DNA of 64,000 bases from Pascua guehoae (taxonomy: Eukaryota > Basidiomycota > Tremellomycetes > Trichosporonales > Trichosporonaceae), in the NCBI GenBank assembly GCA_001600415.1, contig BCJX01000006.1, positions 1,089,588 to 1,153,587 on the forward strand. The letters are read 5' to 3'. The position numbers and the translations under genes were made by a program. Shown in pieces: positions 45,541 through 56,658 of this stretch. The notes under the pieces were generated by a model. That model saw only the letters and a list, made by a program, of their open reading frames with translations, had not been told where the DNA came from and did no database searches. Numbering within the stretch: the stretch's first letter is position 1; each line of letters begins with the position of its first letter.

Positions 45541-46439
45541 GCTTCTCCCTCCAATGATGGTGTGGTTGCATGATGGAGAGGTGCGCACAAAGTCGACAGG
45601 CTCCAAGTGGGATTGTCGAGGGCAGCGCAGCTTGTCTTGGCGGCGGGGGTTGGTGTGCTCTTGACGTACCTTTTCGTTCCGTGGTCTGGTAGCAGCGTCT
45701 ATGTCAGTTGGAACGCATCGTCCGCCACCGGGATGATCTCGGCCCTCGACCTGTGTGGCACGGTTGAAGGTACAGTGGCGGCGTCCGAGCATCTGGTCCC
45801 TTTACGTGCTTTAGAGCAGCTGGCTCTGGGTTATGGTAGATGACGGACACTGGTGAGGCTGGCTACATTGCAGTGTTAAGAGTCGAGTCTTTCAAATTGC
45901 CGCCATCATCAAACCGAACAAGTCACTTACAGCACGTGGAGGACGGAAGACAACGGAGAGATACTGATTCAGTGATGCGGTTCCAAATCTAGTACCCCAA
46001 GGCAATGTTTAGCAGACTCGTGCTTCAGAGGCGCTGCAGGCATCAGTCCAGGTCTGGATCGCAACGGTTAGACCAATGATGAGAAAGACCCATCCCCCGG
46101 TTGCATGCTGCCAAGCGAAGCCGCGTGATGGGGGGCTTCTTTACTTTACCCCTCACTAAGCCGTTGTCCACGGTCATTGTCCGCGACGCGACGCCACCAG
46201 CCTCACGCCATACGTCAGGAAGGGGGACTGGGGTATGTGGGGTCCGCTGGAATCGGAGGACATGTTTGTGGCGCCGAGTTGGCGTTGTCGTCTGACTGCT
46301 CCTCGGTGGCTCTATTGTCCTCCTTTGTCAACCATCACGGAGCATTGACGTCCATTGTCCCGCGTCAAAAGACCATTCAGCAACCCCATCGCACTTGTCT
46401 CCATCACTACCTCGACAGCAACATATAAAAACCACCACA

Positions 46440-48911
46440 ATGCTCGACGAGCACTATCCCTCCTCCCATACCCCTTTCTACATTAAACCAACAATGGCCA
46501 GCGTCCACCCATCGTCTCCCGAGTGGCCTTCGCAGTTACCATCTCTGTCTACACCTTCGCCAATGTCTCCGCCGTCGAACCGTCCCTTGCCGAGACCCAC
46601 AATGTCTCCGCCGTCGAACCGTCCCTTGCCGAGACCCACAATGTCTCCCATGTCTCACCATCCCTCCTCGCCCGCACCCTCCGCCGACTCGCTCCGCCCG
46701 TCCTTGTCAGCGTCGCCGGACACTCCGCGTTCGGCCTTGGCCACCATGGATCAAAAGGCCTCCCCTCGCATCCGCACACCTGCGTCCCCATTCGCCTCGC
46801 ACTCGGTCATCGGGTGGGACCAGGCGATACCAAAGTCGCCACCGCGGGTGCAATTTGACACATTCGACCTGATCCATTCCTCCCCCGTCCACTCGCCTAC
46901 GAACCCATTCACACACCCGCACACGCACCCGCAGGTTCGGCCCCAACCCAAGTCCAAGCCCAAGGTCAGCCTCTCCAAGCTGCAGAAACCGTGGCCCAGC
47001 TCGCTCCCCCGCAAAGAGTCCCTTGCCAAGCCCAAGGCCACGCCTCTGACCAAGCCCAACCCCGGCGCCAAGGGCCACAGGCCGACCATCTCAGAGCCCC
47101 TCAATACCGTACACGTCGCGAGCGGATACACGCACGCGCAGCTCGCAGACATCTTCCCCGCCTCCTCCGTCCCACAGTCTCCGCAGGTACAGTCCCCGCT
47201 GGAGCAGCGGCGCACGCACCGGCGCTCCCTCTCTGCGCCAATCACCGTCTCCTCGCTGGCCCCCACACCCACGTCCAACGCGACGCGCCTGCCCCTGTGT
47301 ATCAAAATCACGACCGAGACGCACACCGTCACAACACCCCACACCCCGCTTGCCGAGCCGACATACACGCCCCGGTTCCGCGAAGAAAAGCCGCCTGTGG
47401 CACCCCACTCGCCCGACGTGTACGCAACCGACGTGCACTGTGGCGAGCACCACGGCATCTCGCCCGCGCCCTCCAACTTTGACCATGGCGACGGGTACAT
47501 GTACACGTACGCACACGAGTACAGTGAGACGCCCCTCCTAGGCTTGGACCTCCTCACAGCCCCGGCGTCTCCGGCGACGTCGGACTCGCCCCTGCTGCCA
47601 CGCACGCCAGGATGCCCTGATCTCCTCTCGATCCCGTCCACTGCGGGATCCGTTTCGTCTGCGTCAGACCAAGACGAGTCTGACGAGGACCACTCAGACG
47701 AGGAGGCGTCAGGCAACGAAGCCACACGCCCGATTCAGCCCTCTCCGATGGACTATTCCCCGGTGCATCGCTCCCCACGTCTCCCGTCGCCTCGTTCCCT
47801 GCAGACTTCCCCGCAGACGTCCCCGCATCGCTCCCAGCCCAACCCGTTCATACCGGCCCGGTCGGCATCTCGGACTTCCACAATCTCGATCTCGAGCTCG
47901 AGTTCGACCAGCTTTGAATCGTCGGAATCCTTGGAATCCGCCGCCCCAACCCCCTCACCCACCGTGACACCGCCACCGGCAATCACGACGCAGCCGGTAT
48001 CCTCCCCCGTCCCATCACCAACGTTCCCCCTCGCCTCGCCAGCATCACGCTTTGCCCCGATCCCATCCTCGCCCATCGCTCCCACTAACCGCTTGCCCAC
48101 ACCTACACCCACTGCCACTGGACAGTCCAAACCTGCCCCCTCCAATGCGCACCTCGATACGCGCTGGTCGACATCCGTCCCGACCCAGATGCCCGTGCAG
48201 GCCGTCGCCGCGGGGATCAGGTTTACCATCCCGGGCCGCCTGGGCCTCAAGCAGTGTTTCGTCATCAACACGGCTGTGCGCGGTCAGCTGCGTCTCTTTG
48301 GCTGTGAGTAGAGATCAGGGGACAGAGGCCGGGCACGACAACAATACGCAAGACCCAAGGCCTGTCACGGGGTGTGGCGCCACACGCCACCAACACCCCC
48401 CAAATGCCACATTGCCGATCCGTCGGGGCTGGCGCCTCTTCCCACCCCACCCCTGCCACCCTTGATTCCTCATTCCCACCCTCCTCTCACCGTCATGCGT
48501 CCCCCTCCCCGAGTTTTAGCTGACGACAGTACCCCCGAGCACGCCGTCGTGGTCGCCCAGCGTGCGCATGCTCGCGGGCGCACACGTGCTCTGCATGGAC
48601 CTCCAGTTCCCCACCTGGTGGGACATGCGGTTCGCCCAGCTCATCAATGTGCCGTTTGGCGAGGTCGAGCGTGCGATTGCCCAGGTGATTAGCAACCTCG
48701 TCGATAAGCCCGTGTTGTGCGTATCTCCCCTCCGTTTACTCTCCTCGACTTTTTTCACAACCTTGCTCCTTTGTCTCGCTGCGATTCCTCACCACTGTTT
48801 TACCGCAGCTTGTTCCAACACCCCCGCCGTTGCCTTGCTGATGCCAGCATGACCAACTCGCTCCCGCCGCCGCTCATCAAAAAGGGAGACCCGCTCCGTG
48901 ACCACCGGTGA
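46440..48911 (+). CDS. Ser/Pro-rich protein with short conserved-looking C-terminal module
   Basis: Not recognised. Three exons close in phase (46440-48303, 48530-48716, 48809-48911), giving 717 residues. The first 600 are Ser/Pro/Thr-rich and probably disordered, with two perfect 13-residue repeats (MSPPSNRPLPRPT) and acidic patches (DQDESDEDHSDEE). The folded-looking part is at the end: IRFTIPGRLGLKQCFVIN, then WSPSVRMLAGAHVLCMDLQF with PTWWDMRFAQLIN and VERAIAQVISNLVDKPVL. The stop codon TGA overlaps a GTGAGA donor-like site, so a further exon is possible. A TATAAAA at about 46425 suggests the ATG at 46494 (MASVHPSSPEW) may be the real start. The architecture suggests a regulatory or adaptor protein, but this is only inference. 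Confidence 0.6.
46562..46639 (+). repeat. 39-base perfect coding duplication
   Basis: Two adjacent identical 39-base units (46562-46600, 46601-46639) code for the duplicated MSPPSNRPLPRPT segment, with a third partial copy beginning just after. Confidence 0.9.
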
Positions 48912-49930
48912 GACATAGTGGCCAGCCAGGCCAGAGGCCAGCGAAGCCAGTCATTGCGTTTCAGGTTGGGTCAGAAGCATGCATCCCATATCTCCATGTC
49001 ACCTGATATGCCACTTGTCGGCGCGTCCACATGATCCAGCGCGACAGCACGCGCACCCCTCGGCATTTTTTGCAGGCCGATTCGTGGCGCAAGGCTGAAA
49101 CGCGACCTGTTGCTGTCATTTACAATGCAGAAGCTGTGCTGTTAGAGGTTAGACAAGACTGGCTCCCACCTCCCTGCCCAACCCCCAATATACATGAGAT
49201 GCGCCAATGCAGGACTGCAAGTGATAGACGATAGGCGATAGACGACAGGCGATAGACGACGGAACAAGAGTCGAGTCCACACGCTCCACCGCCCCGACGC
49301 CACGCACCACCCCGGACCCGGCGCCACCGCATCCCCCAAGCCGACGCCACCAGAGCCTAAACCCGCGCGCCACGGCACTGGCACTGGGCACAATGCAGTG
49401 CCCCGCGTTTCGCGACGCAGACAAAAACGCAAGAACGCAAGAACGCAAGAACGCAAGCCGGGGCGGTATCGTCTGCAACCCCCGGGGGCCCGCGGACTGG
49501 CCCCAGAGGCGGTGGGTTATCNCCCGCCCCCGCCAACCCCCAAACAACCCCCCGCGTGCACAGCCACGAGATCTAATCGCCCCCTCCCCGCGCCGGATTT
49601 GTTTGCGTTTCGGCTGCGTGGACGAAACGGGGTACGCGGTGTCCAGGCACGGCGCTGCCCCTACGCCACTTTGCCACCTCGCCACCTCGTTGCCGTTGCC
49701 ACCATTGGCAGCACGAGGCCAGCCTCACCACCCCACGAGGCTTGCCACGCTGTGTGATGGCGCGGCGGCAACGTGTGATGCTTCTGAACAAACACGAGTC
49801 GTGTGGCTCTGGCTGGGGGGTATTTAGACGTGGCCGTGTCCTGTCTGTCAACATCACATCAACACCAACATCAACATCAACGGAGAGTCTGTTCTCTCAG
49901 CGTCTGTTTTGATATCTCTGTCTGTTCACG
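48912..49930. other. Intergenic region with short repeats and one N
   Basis: Contains GATAGACGA-type direct repeats near 49220-49260, an 8-base array at 49423-49454 and an unresolved base at 49522. I see no gene here. Confidence 0.5.
49423..49454. repeat. AAGAACGC array, four copies
   Basis: Four 8-base units, the first degenerate, in intergenic sequence. Confidence 0.8.
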
Positions 49931-51460
49931 ATGGCGGAAGTGAGTTTGGTGCTTGGCTGGTCTCGAGATGCCCCAGAGCCATCTGGGTTACCACGGCTTC
50001 ACTCGCCCCCCCTCGCTCCCCCACACCGCCTCCCACTCCTGCTTCCACCCTCACCCACAACCTCATCCCACCCCCCACAGAACCCCCCCCCCCGCCCCCC
50101 CGGCCAAGCTCACACCCAGACCACATTCACAGTCTACGCCCGCATCCCACCACGCGTCTGGAGCACGGTCCAGTTCTACCTCGAAACATACCTCCAGGGC
50201 CAGCACAGTGAGTCTGCCCTTCCTCCCCACCTTGCCAGTCGGTCTCGTACAGTGGCGGCTCTCTCGGTTTCCTGGCTTCTTGGCATCGCATCCTGCTCTC
50301 GGGTTGTTGAATTCGCACTCGTACATCGTCTTGCCTCTTGGCCTTGACGGGGCGAGTTGGCCATCCTCGCGCTCAAGCGCTGCTTGAGCCCGAGGCCCAG
50401 CTCGAGCTCGGCTACGTCACTCGCACCCGGACGCACGGGTCGCTCCGCGGTCACCGCGCGGCGTCCGCCTCGTTGCCTTATCTGTGCACTTGTGGTGTGT
50501 TGGTAGTGTCCGTATTCTGCCGAGTCGGGCCCGTTCATACCGCCCACAGGGTTGCACACGACCCAAACTGTTCTGGCGCGGGTCGGTCTCTGCCCCGCCT
50601 GCCTGCGTCCTTGCAACACACTCCCACGGCCTAATCCCCTCCTCCCCTCGGCCTAACCCCCTACTCCCTGCCCCTCCTCCCTGCCCCTTCCCATTCCCCG
50701 GCCCTCCCCCTCAACACCCACCCACCTCCCACCACCCAAACACACCCACACCCACACCCACACCCACACCCACACCCACACCCACACCCACACCCACACC
50801 CACACCCCCACCCCCACCCAACCCCCGCTAACACCCAGTGACACCCCTCCGCCACCCCGCCCGCATGACCGACGGCATCCTCCAGTCGGGCCTCGCGCTC
50901 GCGCCTCTGCCCGTCTCCCGCATCCACGTCATGACGTACGCGCACGTCCAGGGCTCCGAGCTCTTCGAGGAGGCCGTGCTGGCCTTTTTGCGCCGGGTCA
51001 GCGGTCAAGTTCAGTGAGTTTGGGTTTGGTGGTGGGTTGGGGGTTGTGCGGGAGGATATTTCGACGTGTTGGGGGAGGGAAATGGAGATGGCGATGGGGT
51101 ATTTCGTGTATTTGGCGTGTCTTCTGGCTGCTTTCCCTGGTCGGATTCGCGTGGCTCGTGCCGTCGGGACTGTGACGTACTTCCAAAGCCGAGTGGCAGT
51201 GGCAGTGGCATGGTGGCAGTGACGCTCGCATGGCAGCCAACTCGTAGACTTGGCGCAATCCCCCTCCAGCACCAGCAGCCCTCCCCCCCCTCCCCCCCCC
51301 ACCCTCTCGCTCAGCACTAACCCCCAGCTGGGTCGACATCCACCACTGCACGCCCGGCGAGTCAAACACAATCTACTCGTCCCCGAACGTGCCCGTGTAC
51401 GTCCAGAGCAATGCCGGGTACGCCACCCCGCGCGTCCCCGAGGCCGTCACGCAGGCCTAG
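49931..51460 (+). CDS. Unrecognised five-exon gene with 9-base first exon, 186 residues
   Basis: Not recognised. Exons 49931-49939, 50081-50207, 50378-50494, 50839-51013 and 51328-51460 join with exact phase closure. The first coding exon is only ATGGCGGAA before a perfect GTGAGT donor. The protein has a Pro-rich start, then apparently folded sequence: FTVYARIPPRVWSTVQFYLE, LEPEAQLELGYVTRTRTHGS, then MTDGILQSGLALAPLPVSRI, HVMTYAHVQGSELFEEAVLA, WVDIHHCTPGESNTIYSS and VPVYVQSNAGYATPRVPEA. No signal peptide, membrane segment or catalytic motif is visible. Introns of 141-344 bases are long for the window, and the third carries a hexanucleotide microsatellite. The continuity of the reading frame across five exons makes a real gene likely. 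Confidence 0.6.
50740..50806. repeat. (CCCACA)n microsatellite, about 11 units
   Basis: Nearly perfect hexanucleotide array inside the third intron of the five-exon gene. It is intronic and flanked by unique coding sequence, so it is not a telomere end. Confidence 0.9.
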
Positions 51461-52235
51461 GCTGCAAGCTGGGGCCGCAAGCTTGGACCGCTGGTCCTGG
51501 ACCCAAGCATACAGTCGTTGTGGTACGTTGCCCGTATGGCACGGTCGCTTCGTGGGTTCCCGCTTGATGTGCGGGGTCGAGGCGTGCGGGGGTTCCAGGA
51601 GTTGTATTGTCGAGTTATGTAACTGGCTACGGTTAAGGGCCATGGCAACTGTCCGGAGTGGTGATTTGTGCAGGAGCCAGAGGGTAGTGTGAGGTGACGA
51701 CGGTTGTAGCTGGGTTTTAGCTGGGGTGTGTCTGGGCAGATGAGGACTGGCAAGAAGACGACAAGCAAGTGCACCCAACGGGTGGCAACACTGCCTATAC
51801 AGTAGAGGGGTCAACTGGTTCCCGAAATGGGGCTGTCAAATGCGCGCACAAGGCTCCTATTCGCCCGTCTCTGGCGCTTGAATCAAGCATGCATGATGCA
51901 AGGAAGGTGCCGTGGCACCGAGCGTGGCTCAGCCGATGGATAGCGTTTATCAAGTCTATGAAGGGAAAAAAAAATGTGCGTTATGCAAGACACGGCCGGC
52001 GTGCGGGTGCGGGTGGTGTGCGCGCAAGCGCCGTGCGCGGGCTGGGTGGGGCCAATGGCCTTGTGATGGATGATAGTTTGTTGGGGTTTGTGTGGTGGAA
52101 AAAAAAGTCCGTCGTTAAAGCGTGCCGTATGTGTCGTGTGCCGCGGTTGGTAGGCAGAGTGGGGCGGGCGTACGAGGCATCGGCTAGAGGCAACGAGGAT
52201 TTAGCCAGCGGCCTCGTAGCTCATGGTGGTACATC
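51461..52235. other. Convergent intergenic region before KRE6
   Basis: About 775 bases between convergent stop codons, mixed composition with short A runs. No gene or RNA was recognised. Confidence 0.5.
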
Positions 52236-55110
52236 CTAAGTGCATCCCATCATCTTGTTTCTGGGGAACTCTTGGCCTGAATGTTAGTGCTGCTGCTCAC
52301 AAGAGTAAGAAGTAAACGTACCGTAGCCGTCCACCCAGGTGGTGATGTTGGGGTTGTCATAAATCTCGCGGTGCTTTTCAATGTACGCTGCAGTGGGGCG
52401 ATCTGTTTGTTAGTTGACGTCGCATGCACCACCCATACAAAAACACTCACCTTCTGGGTCGCAACCAATCGTGCCGTCGCCGCCATCGATTTGGTACACG
52501 CGAATGTAGTCGATAAGCATGCGGTTGGGGATGGTAAGGTGTGCAAAGTCGACGGCCTCAAAGTTGTTGGACATGCCAAAGTTGAAAATCAACGCCATGG
52601 GTTCCTCCGAGATGAGACGCTGGCCGACGCCGGTCAAGGGGTTGGCACGGACAGCAGCGGCCTCCATGCGCCACGCCGGCTTGCCCATGTTGACCCATTC
52701 AATGTGGCCCTTTGTACGGTCGCTAAAGTCGGCCACGTTCTCGAGGCCAAAGATGCCAAAATCGCCCTCTTCCTGAGCGTAGATTGCATTGTCCGTGTAC
52801 GACAGACCCGAGACAGCCTGCTGGTACACGCCGCCAAGATACGAGTTTTGCTTCGTGACGGCGTCGTCGTAAATGTAAATGTCGTCTGTCGTTTCATTGA
52901 AGAACTGGTAGAATGCGTCGTATGGGGCGACCTGAGCCGACTGCGATACCATACCCCGGTGGATTTCGAGGTCCATCTGGGCTTCGATAATGTCGATTTC
53001 GACAGCGCCACGTCCAACACCAGGAGGTCCCGGGTGGGTGCTCTGGTCGCAAGGGCAGGCCGAAAGACGCTGCCCAGGGAGGAACGAGAGTTTGCCGTCC
53101 CACTCATCGCCACCGCTCGTGAGAGCGGCCTCGGGACCGGTACCATTCGACCACGTCTGGTTTGGCATAATGCCAACGTCGCACGACGAGTACGAGTATG
53201 GCCACATGCCGTCGGTTGTGCCACCATAGCCCGGTCGTCCGAGGTTGCCCATGGTCCAAACACCAGGCCAGAAGCCGCCAATCTTGGGCGTGCCGGGCAA
53301 CGAGACGCGAACCTCATAGTAGGCGTTGCGGTTAAAACACAGCTGGTTCCACGACTGAATCATGCCCGACCTGAACATGAGATTGTCGGTCGGTTCCTGG
53401 GTCATGGTAAGGACGAGGCTGCCGTTCTTTGTCGTGGCCTGACCGGGGTCGTACCACTCAAAGTCGCTGCACGGTCAGCAACGGCAAGCAGCAGGCATGT
53501 CACGAATACGCTTACTTGGTAGGCCAATAGTGAATATCAACGGCAGTGAAGAACGGGTCGTCGCCAGGGTAGAATGTACGCCCGTCCTCCTCAAACTCGT
53601 CCGAAAAGACCAGGTTCCACTTGACGCCGTCCGTACCGACGCGCGTCTTGGCCGATTCCGGTGTGTCGGGGTCGATCAACTGGGGGAATCCAGGAAGTTC
53701 AGGGATCTGACCAGTTGCGTTGACTCCGCCCAGATTGTATCCAGCAGCGCTGGCGCCAACCTCGGTACCGTCGTCGGTATACGCGCTAATGATGGGATAG
53801 CCCGCAAAGAGAATGATAAAACCACACAGGAGGATAAACAGCGTCAAGCCATTGGCCCATCCACGCCATGAGGTAATATCAAACGGCGAAGCTAAGTCCT
53901 TGCGGTCGGCAGCCGTAAAGGTGTGCAACTGGTCGTCGAGCTCATCGTCATTGTAATCGGACATTAATGGCGCACCGGCTCGTGGACGCATGAGGCCAAC
54001 CTCGTCGGTGCCATGGGGCACTGGGGTGGTACCGAACCGCGATGCTGTGCTTGATTGCGGGGATGGCGACATGCTCGCCGTGGGACCAAAGCGCGGAGCG
54101 GGTGCTCCCGCGTAGGGTGTCGACATGGACGCCTGGGGGCCGTAGCGTGCAGGGGAAGAGCCACTGGATGCGGAGCGACTAGCTTGTTCGTTGAGCGACG
54201 TGTCGGACATGCGGGCGTAGCCCACACCTGCCGGGTTTTGAGCTCCAGAGAGGAGCGGAGCAGAAGCAGTTCCCTTGGGACCAAACTGCAAGGGCGAAAA
54301 GATGGTCGACGTGGCGGACCGGTTGCAAGGGAGTGTAATGTAAAGTGGGAGTGGGAGAAAGTAGTGATGAATGAAGTGGACGAAAAACGCACCGGGAGAC
54401 GATACGATGAGGGGGCGAGATGCAGATGTAAAGGGTTTTGTGTCAGCACGAGCACCAAAATGCAAGGGGGACGGGGGGTTGGTGCGTATGGTGCGGTGAT
54501 GGTAACGATGGACGAGGTGATCGAGGGCTGGGTGGAACAGATCATCCATCGGCCCCCAAGGCTCCTGCATGTCGGCCGTCATGCTCTGTAGCTGCCGTCC
54601 GCTCTCGTCACTTTGCGGCTATCTCTCTTGGCAGGTTTGGTAGCGAGAAGGGCTGCGCAATCTTAAACGTGCCCAGTTGCCTGGAGGCGATAGGCTATAG
54701 GGTGGTTCGGGAGTCGGCGCGAAAGCTTGGCAGCACCATTGACGACTAGGGTCTTTAGACAAGGCTTGGGTTCAAAACCAAACCAGCGCACATTGACGGC
54801 GCCAAACCCTGTCCCGACCACGATGCCACCCATCCATGTCGCCCACCCAAACCCCCAAATTGATGCACGCATTCACACACGACGGCAATAATAACAACAA
54901 TAGCTTGACAGCCTCGACTGTACTCACGACATTGGTAGGGATAAAGCCAGCGCTCTTTCGCGAGCCCTGGTTTCGGTGTTTAAACATGGCGGGGGACGGG
55001 TTCAGGTCTTCAGCCGAGGAAGAGACGGAGGACGAAGGTACAGTGGGGCCCGAGGTCGACAATGGGTTGCGAGAGACGAAGGGTTGGGAGCTTCCTGTCG
55101 CCGCTTGCAT
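52236..55110 (-). CDS. KRE6: Kre6/Skn1-type GH16 beta-1,6-glucan synthesis protein
   Basis: Five exons close in phase (55110-54928, 54285-53516, 53466-52451, 52402-52322, 52276-52236), giving 696 residues. It is a type II membrane protein: a cytosolic Ser/Pro-rich tail with FGPKGTAS/YGPQASM/FGPTASM repeats, a transmembrane segment GLTLFILLCGFIILFAGYPI, then a luminal GH16 domain. That domain contains VFSDEFEEDGRTFYPGDDP, VWTMGNLGRPGYGGTTDGMW and the catalytic EIDIIEAQ (ExDxxE). The C-terminus has IPNRMLIDYIRVYQID, IGCDPEDRPTAAYIEKH and NKMMGCT, typical of Kre6/Skn1. It acts in the ER/Golgi for beta-1,6-glucan assembly. The first intron is 642 bases. If it were not spliced, translation could start at the ATG at 54210; the upstream repeat FGPKGTAS argues for the longer form. 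Confidence 0.9.
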
Positions 55111-56359
55111 CAAGAGAAGCGCGGAGAGGCGCTTGCAGCGGTGCCGGGCAGAGGGTGTGGTGGCGAGTCACAAGAGTTGACAATGGAAAAGAGTCACAGA
55201 GCCCAAGATCGCAGAAGCAGGCGACAGGGGCGGGGAGGGGGCCGGGGTGGAGGGCGATGAGTGGCCGGGGGAGGTCAAGGCGCCAACCGCGAGACGAAGG
55301 CGAAGATGGAGCTGAATCAGAGACGTTCAAGCAAGCGCTGCGAATGCGCGTTCAGAACTAGCTCTGCACTATTGGATCGTAGCGACAGCGGAGACTGCGC
55401 CGACTGGGAACAGTGGTAGCGTGTCGAGCTGGGAGGGAGGTTGAGGGCAAGGTGCTCCGGTCGTCAACGGTTTGGAGCAGTCAGGCAGGGACCAAGGAGA
55501 GGTGCTGTGGCTCGGTCGGATGTGGGATGGTGCTGTGTGCGATTCAAGTGGCGAGTCGTCTGAGGTGAGTTTGAGACGATGACGACGATGGGCAAAGGTC
55601 GATGATGGAGGAAGGGTGTTGTCAACGGGCCAACGGCTGGCGTCGGGCGATGGTGGTGGTTGTCCGATGTAGTTGGACGTGTGGGTGGGGGATTGGGCGG
55701 GGGGAGGGAGGTGCGGTGGAGAAGGCTGCAGGGATCTGTGCGCCGGGGCGTGGGTAGAGTCGGAAGTGGAGACGAGGTTGAGGTGAGAGCGAACAAGCGG
55801 AGGGGGGGGAAGGGAGGAGGAGGATGAGGGGAGGGCGGTGAGAGCGACGACGGAGAGAGTGGGCGGCGGGCGAGGAGAGGCAATGGAGTAATGTCGATTG
55901 GTGGTGGAGAGAGACACTGTCTGTCTGCACTGTGTGAATTACAGTTGGCTCTAGTTGAGATGCTGCTGGGCGGCCGCGCGGACAGTGTGGGCGTGGGTGG
56001 GTCCAAGAAGTCGGGTGGGTGGGGTGCTCGGGGTGCTCGGTTTGATATCGTGCGTGTCCCGCTTTGGTCGTGGCTTGCAGGGCAAAACTCGGTAGCTCGG
56101 GCGTTGGCGCGCGGTGGGGCGCGTGTATTTGCGGGGGTGTGGCGTTTTGCGCGTCGTTGCAACTATCGTTGCCGCGTACTACCGCAACAGTACGCGTGCT
56201 GCCGTTGCTCCTCGTCGTCGCCCTTGTATCAGGTAGTGGGATAGCTTTGCCAGTAGTCTGCAATGCTTGCACCGCTAACGCGTCGAGTGAAGCGATGATG
56301 TGGAGAGGCCTACGGTAGTCTGGTTGTCCCCTTGCTGGGATGGGTTAGGGGTTCAAGCA

Positions 56360-56392
56360 AAGGAAAGGAAAGGAAAGGAAAGGAAAGGGAAA
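56360..56392. repeat. (AAAGG)n simple repeat
   Basis: About six AAAGG units in intergenic sequence. Confidence 0.8.
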
Positions 56393-56638
56393 GGGCGCCA
56401 CGCACAGGTTCCAGTAGCAGGACGAGTTTTGACGGCAGGTGTTCATGTGTGACATTGAAGAAAGGTAATCAGGGTTTATGGGATCTGTGCGCACACCCCG
56501 GCAAGTCTCCAATCTCAAAAAACGAGATGCTCGCAAAGAGGTCAAAAGAGCAGAGGCAGACACATGACCTGGCAAATTCAGGGACAAACGGACACAAGGG
56601 AACATGACTCAGGGACAGACCCTCACGACGAGCAAGAG

Positions 56639-56658
56639 AAAAAAAAAAAAAAAAAAAA
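56639..56658. repeat. Homopolymer A20
   Basis: Twenty consecutive A on the plus strand in the gene-poor region. It could be a simple repeat or the tail of an old retroposed sequence; no element body or target-site duplication was recognised. Confidence 0.8.

Larger units (their letters stand above)
45260..46439. other. Intergenic region with one tRNA
   Basis: Apart from the tRNA-Lys at 45442-45532, I see no gene or ordered repeat. A TATAAAA lies at about 46425, near the start of the next gene. Confidence 0.5.

Noticed and set aside
50740..50806. CCCACA array as a telomeric repeat
   Set aside because: It is internal, inside an intron, flanked by unique coding sequence, and does not match the TTAGGG-type repeats expected for this group.
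54755..54800. GGGTTCAAAACC as a tRNA T arm
   Set aside because: The stem does not pair properly and there is no acceptor stem; it lies in the first KRE6 intron.
55464..56272. Pro/His/Ser-rich minus-strand frames upstream of KRE6
   Set aside because: Low-complexity translation of the CT-rich leader region with no motif or splice support.
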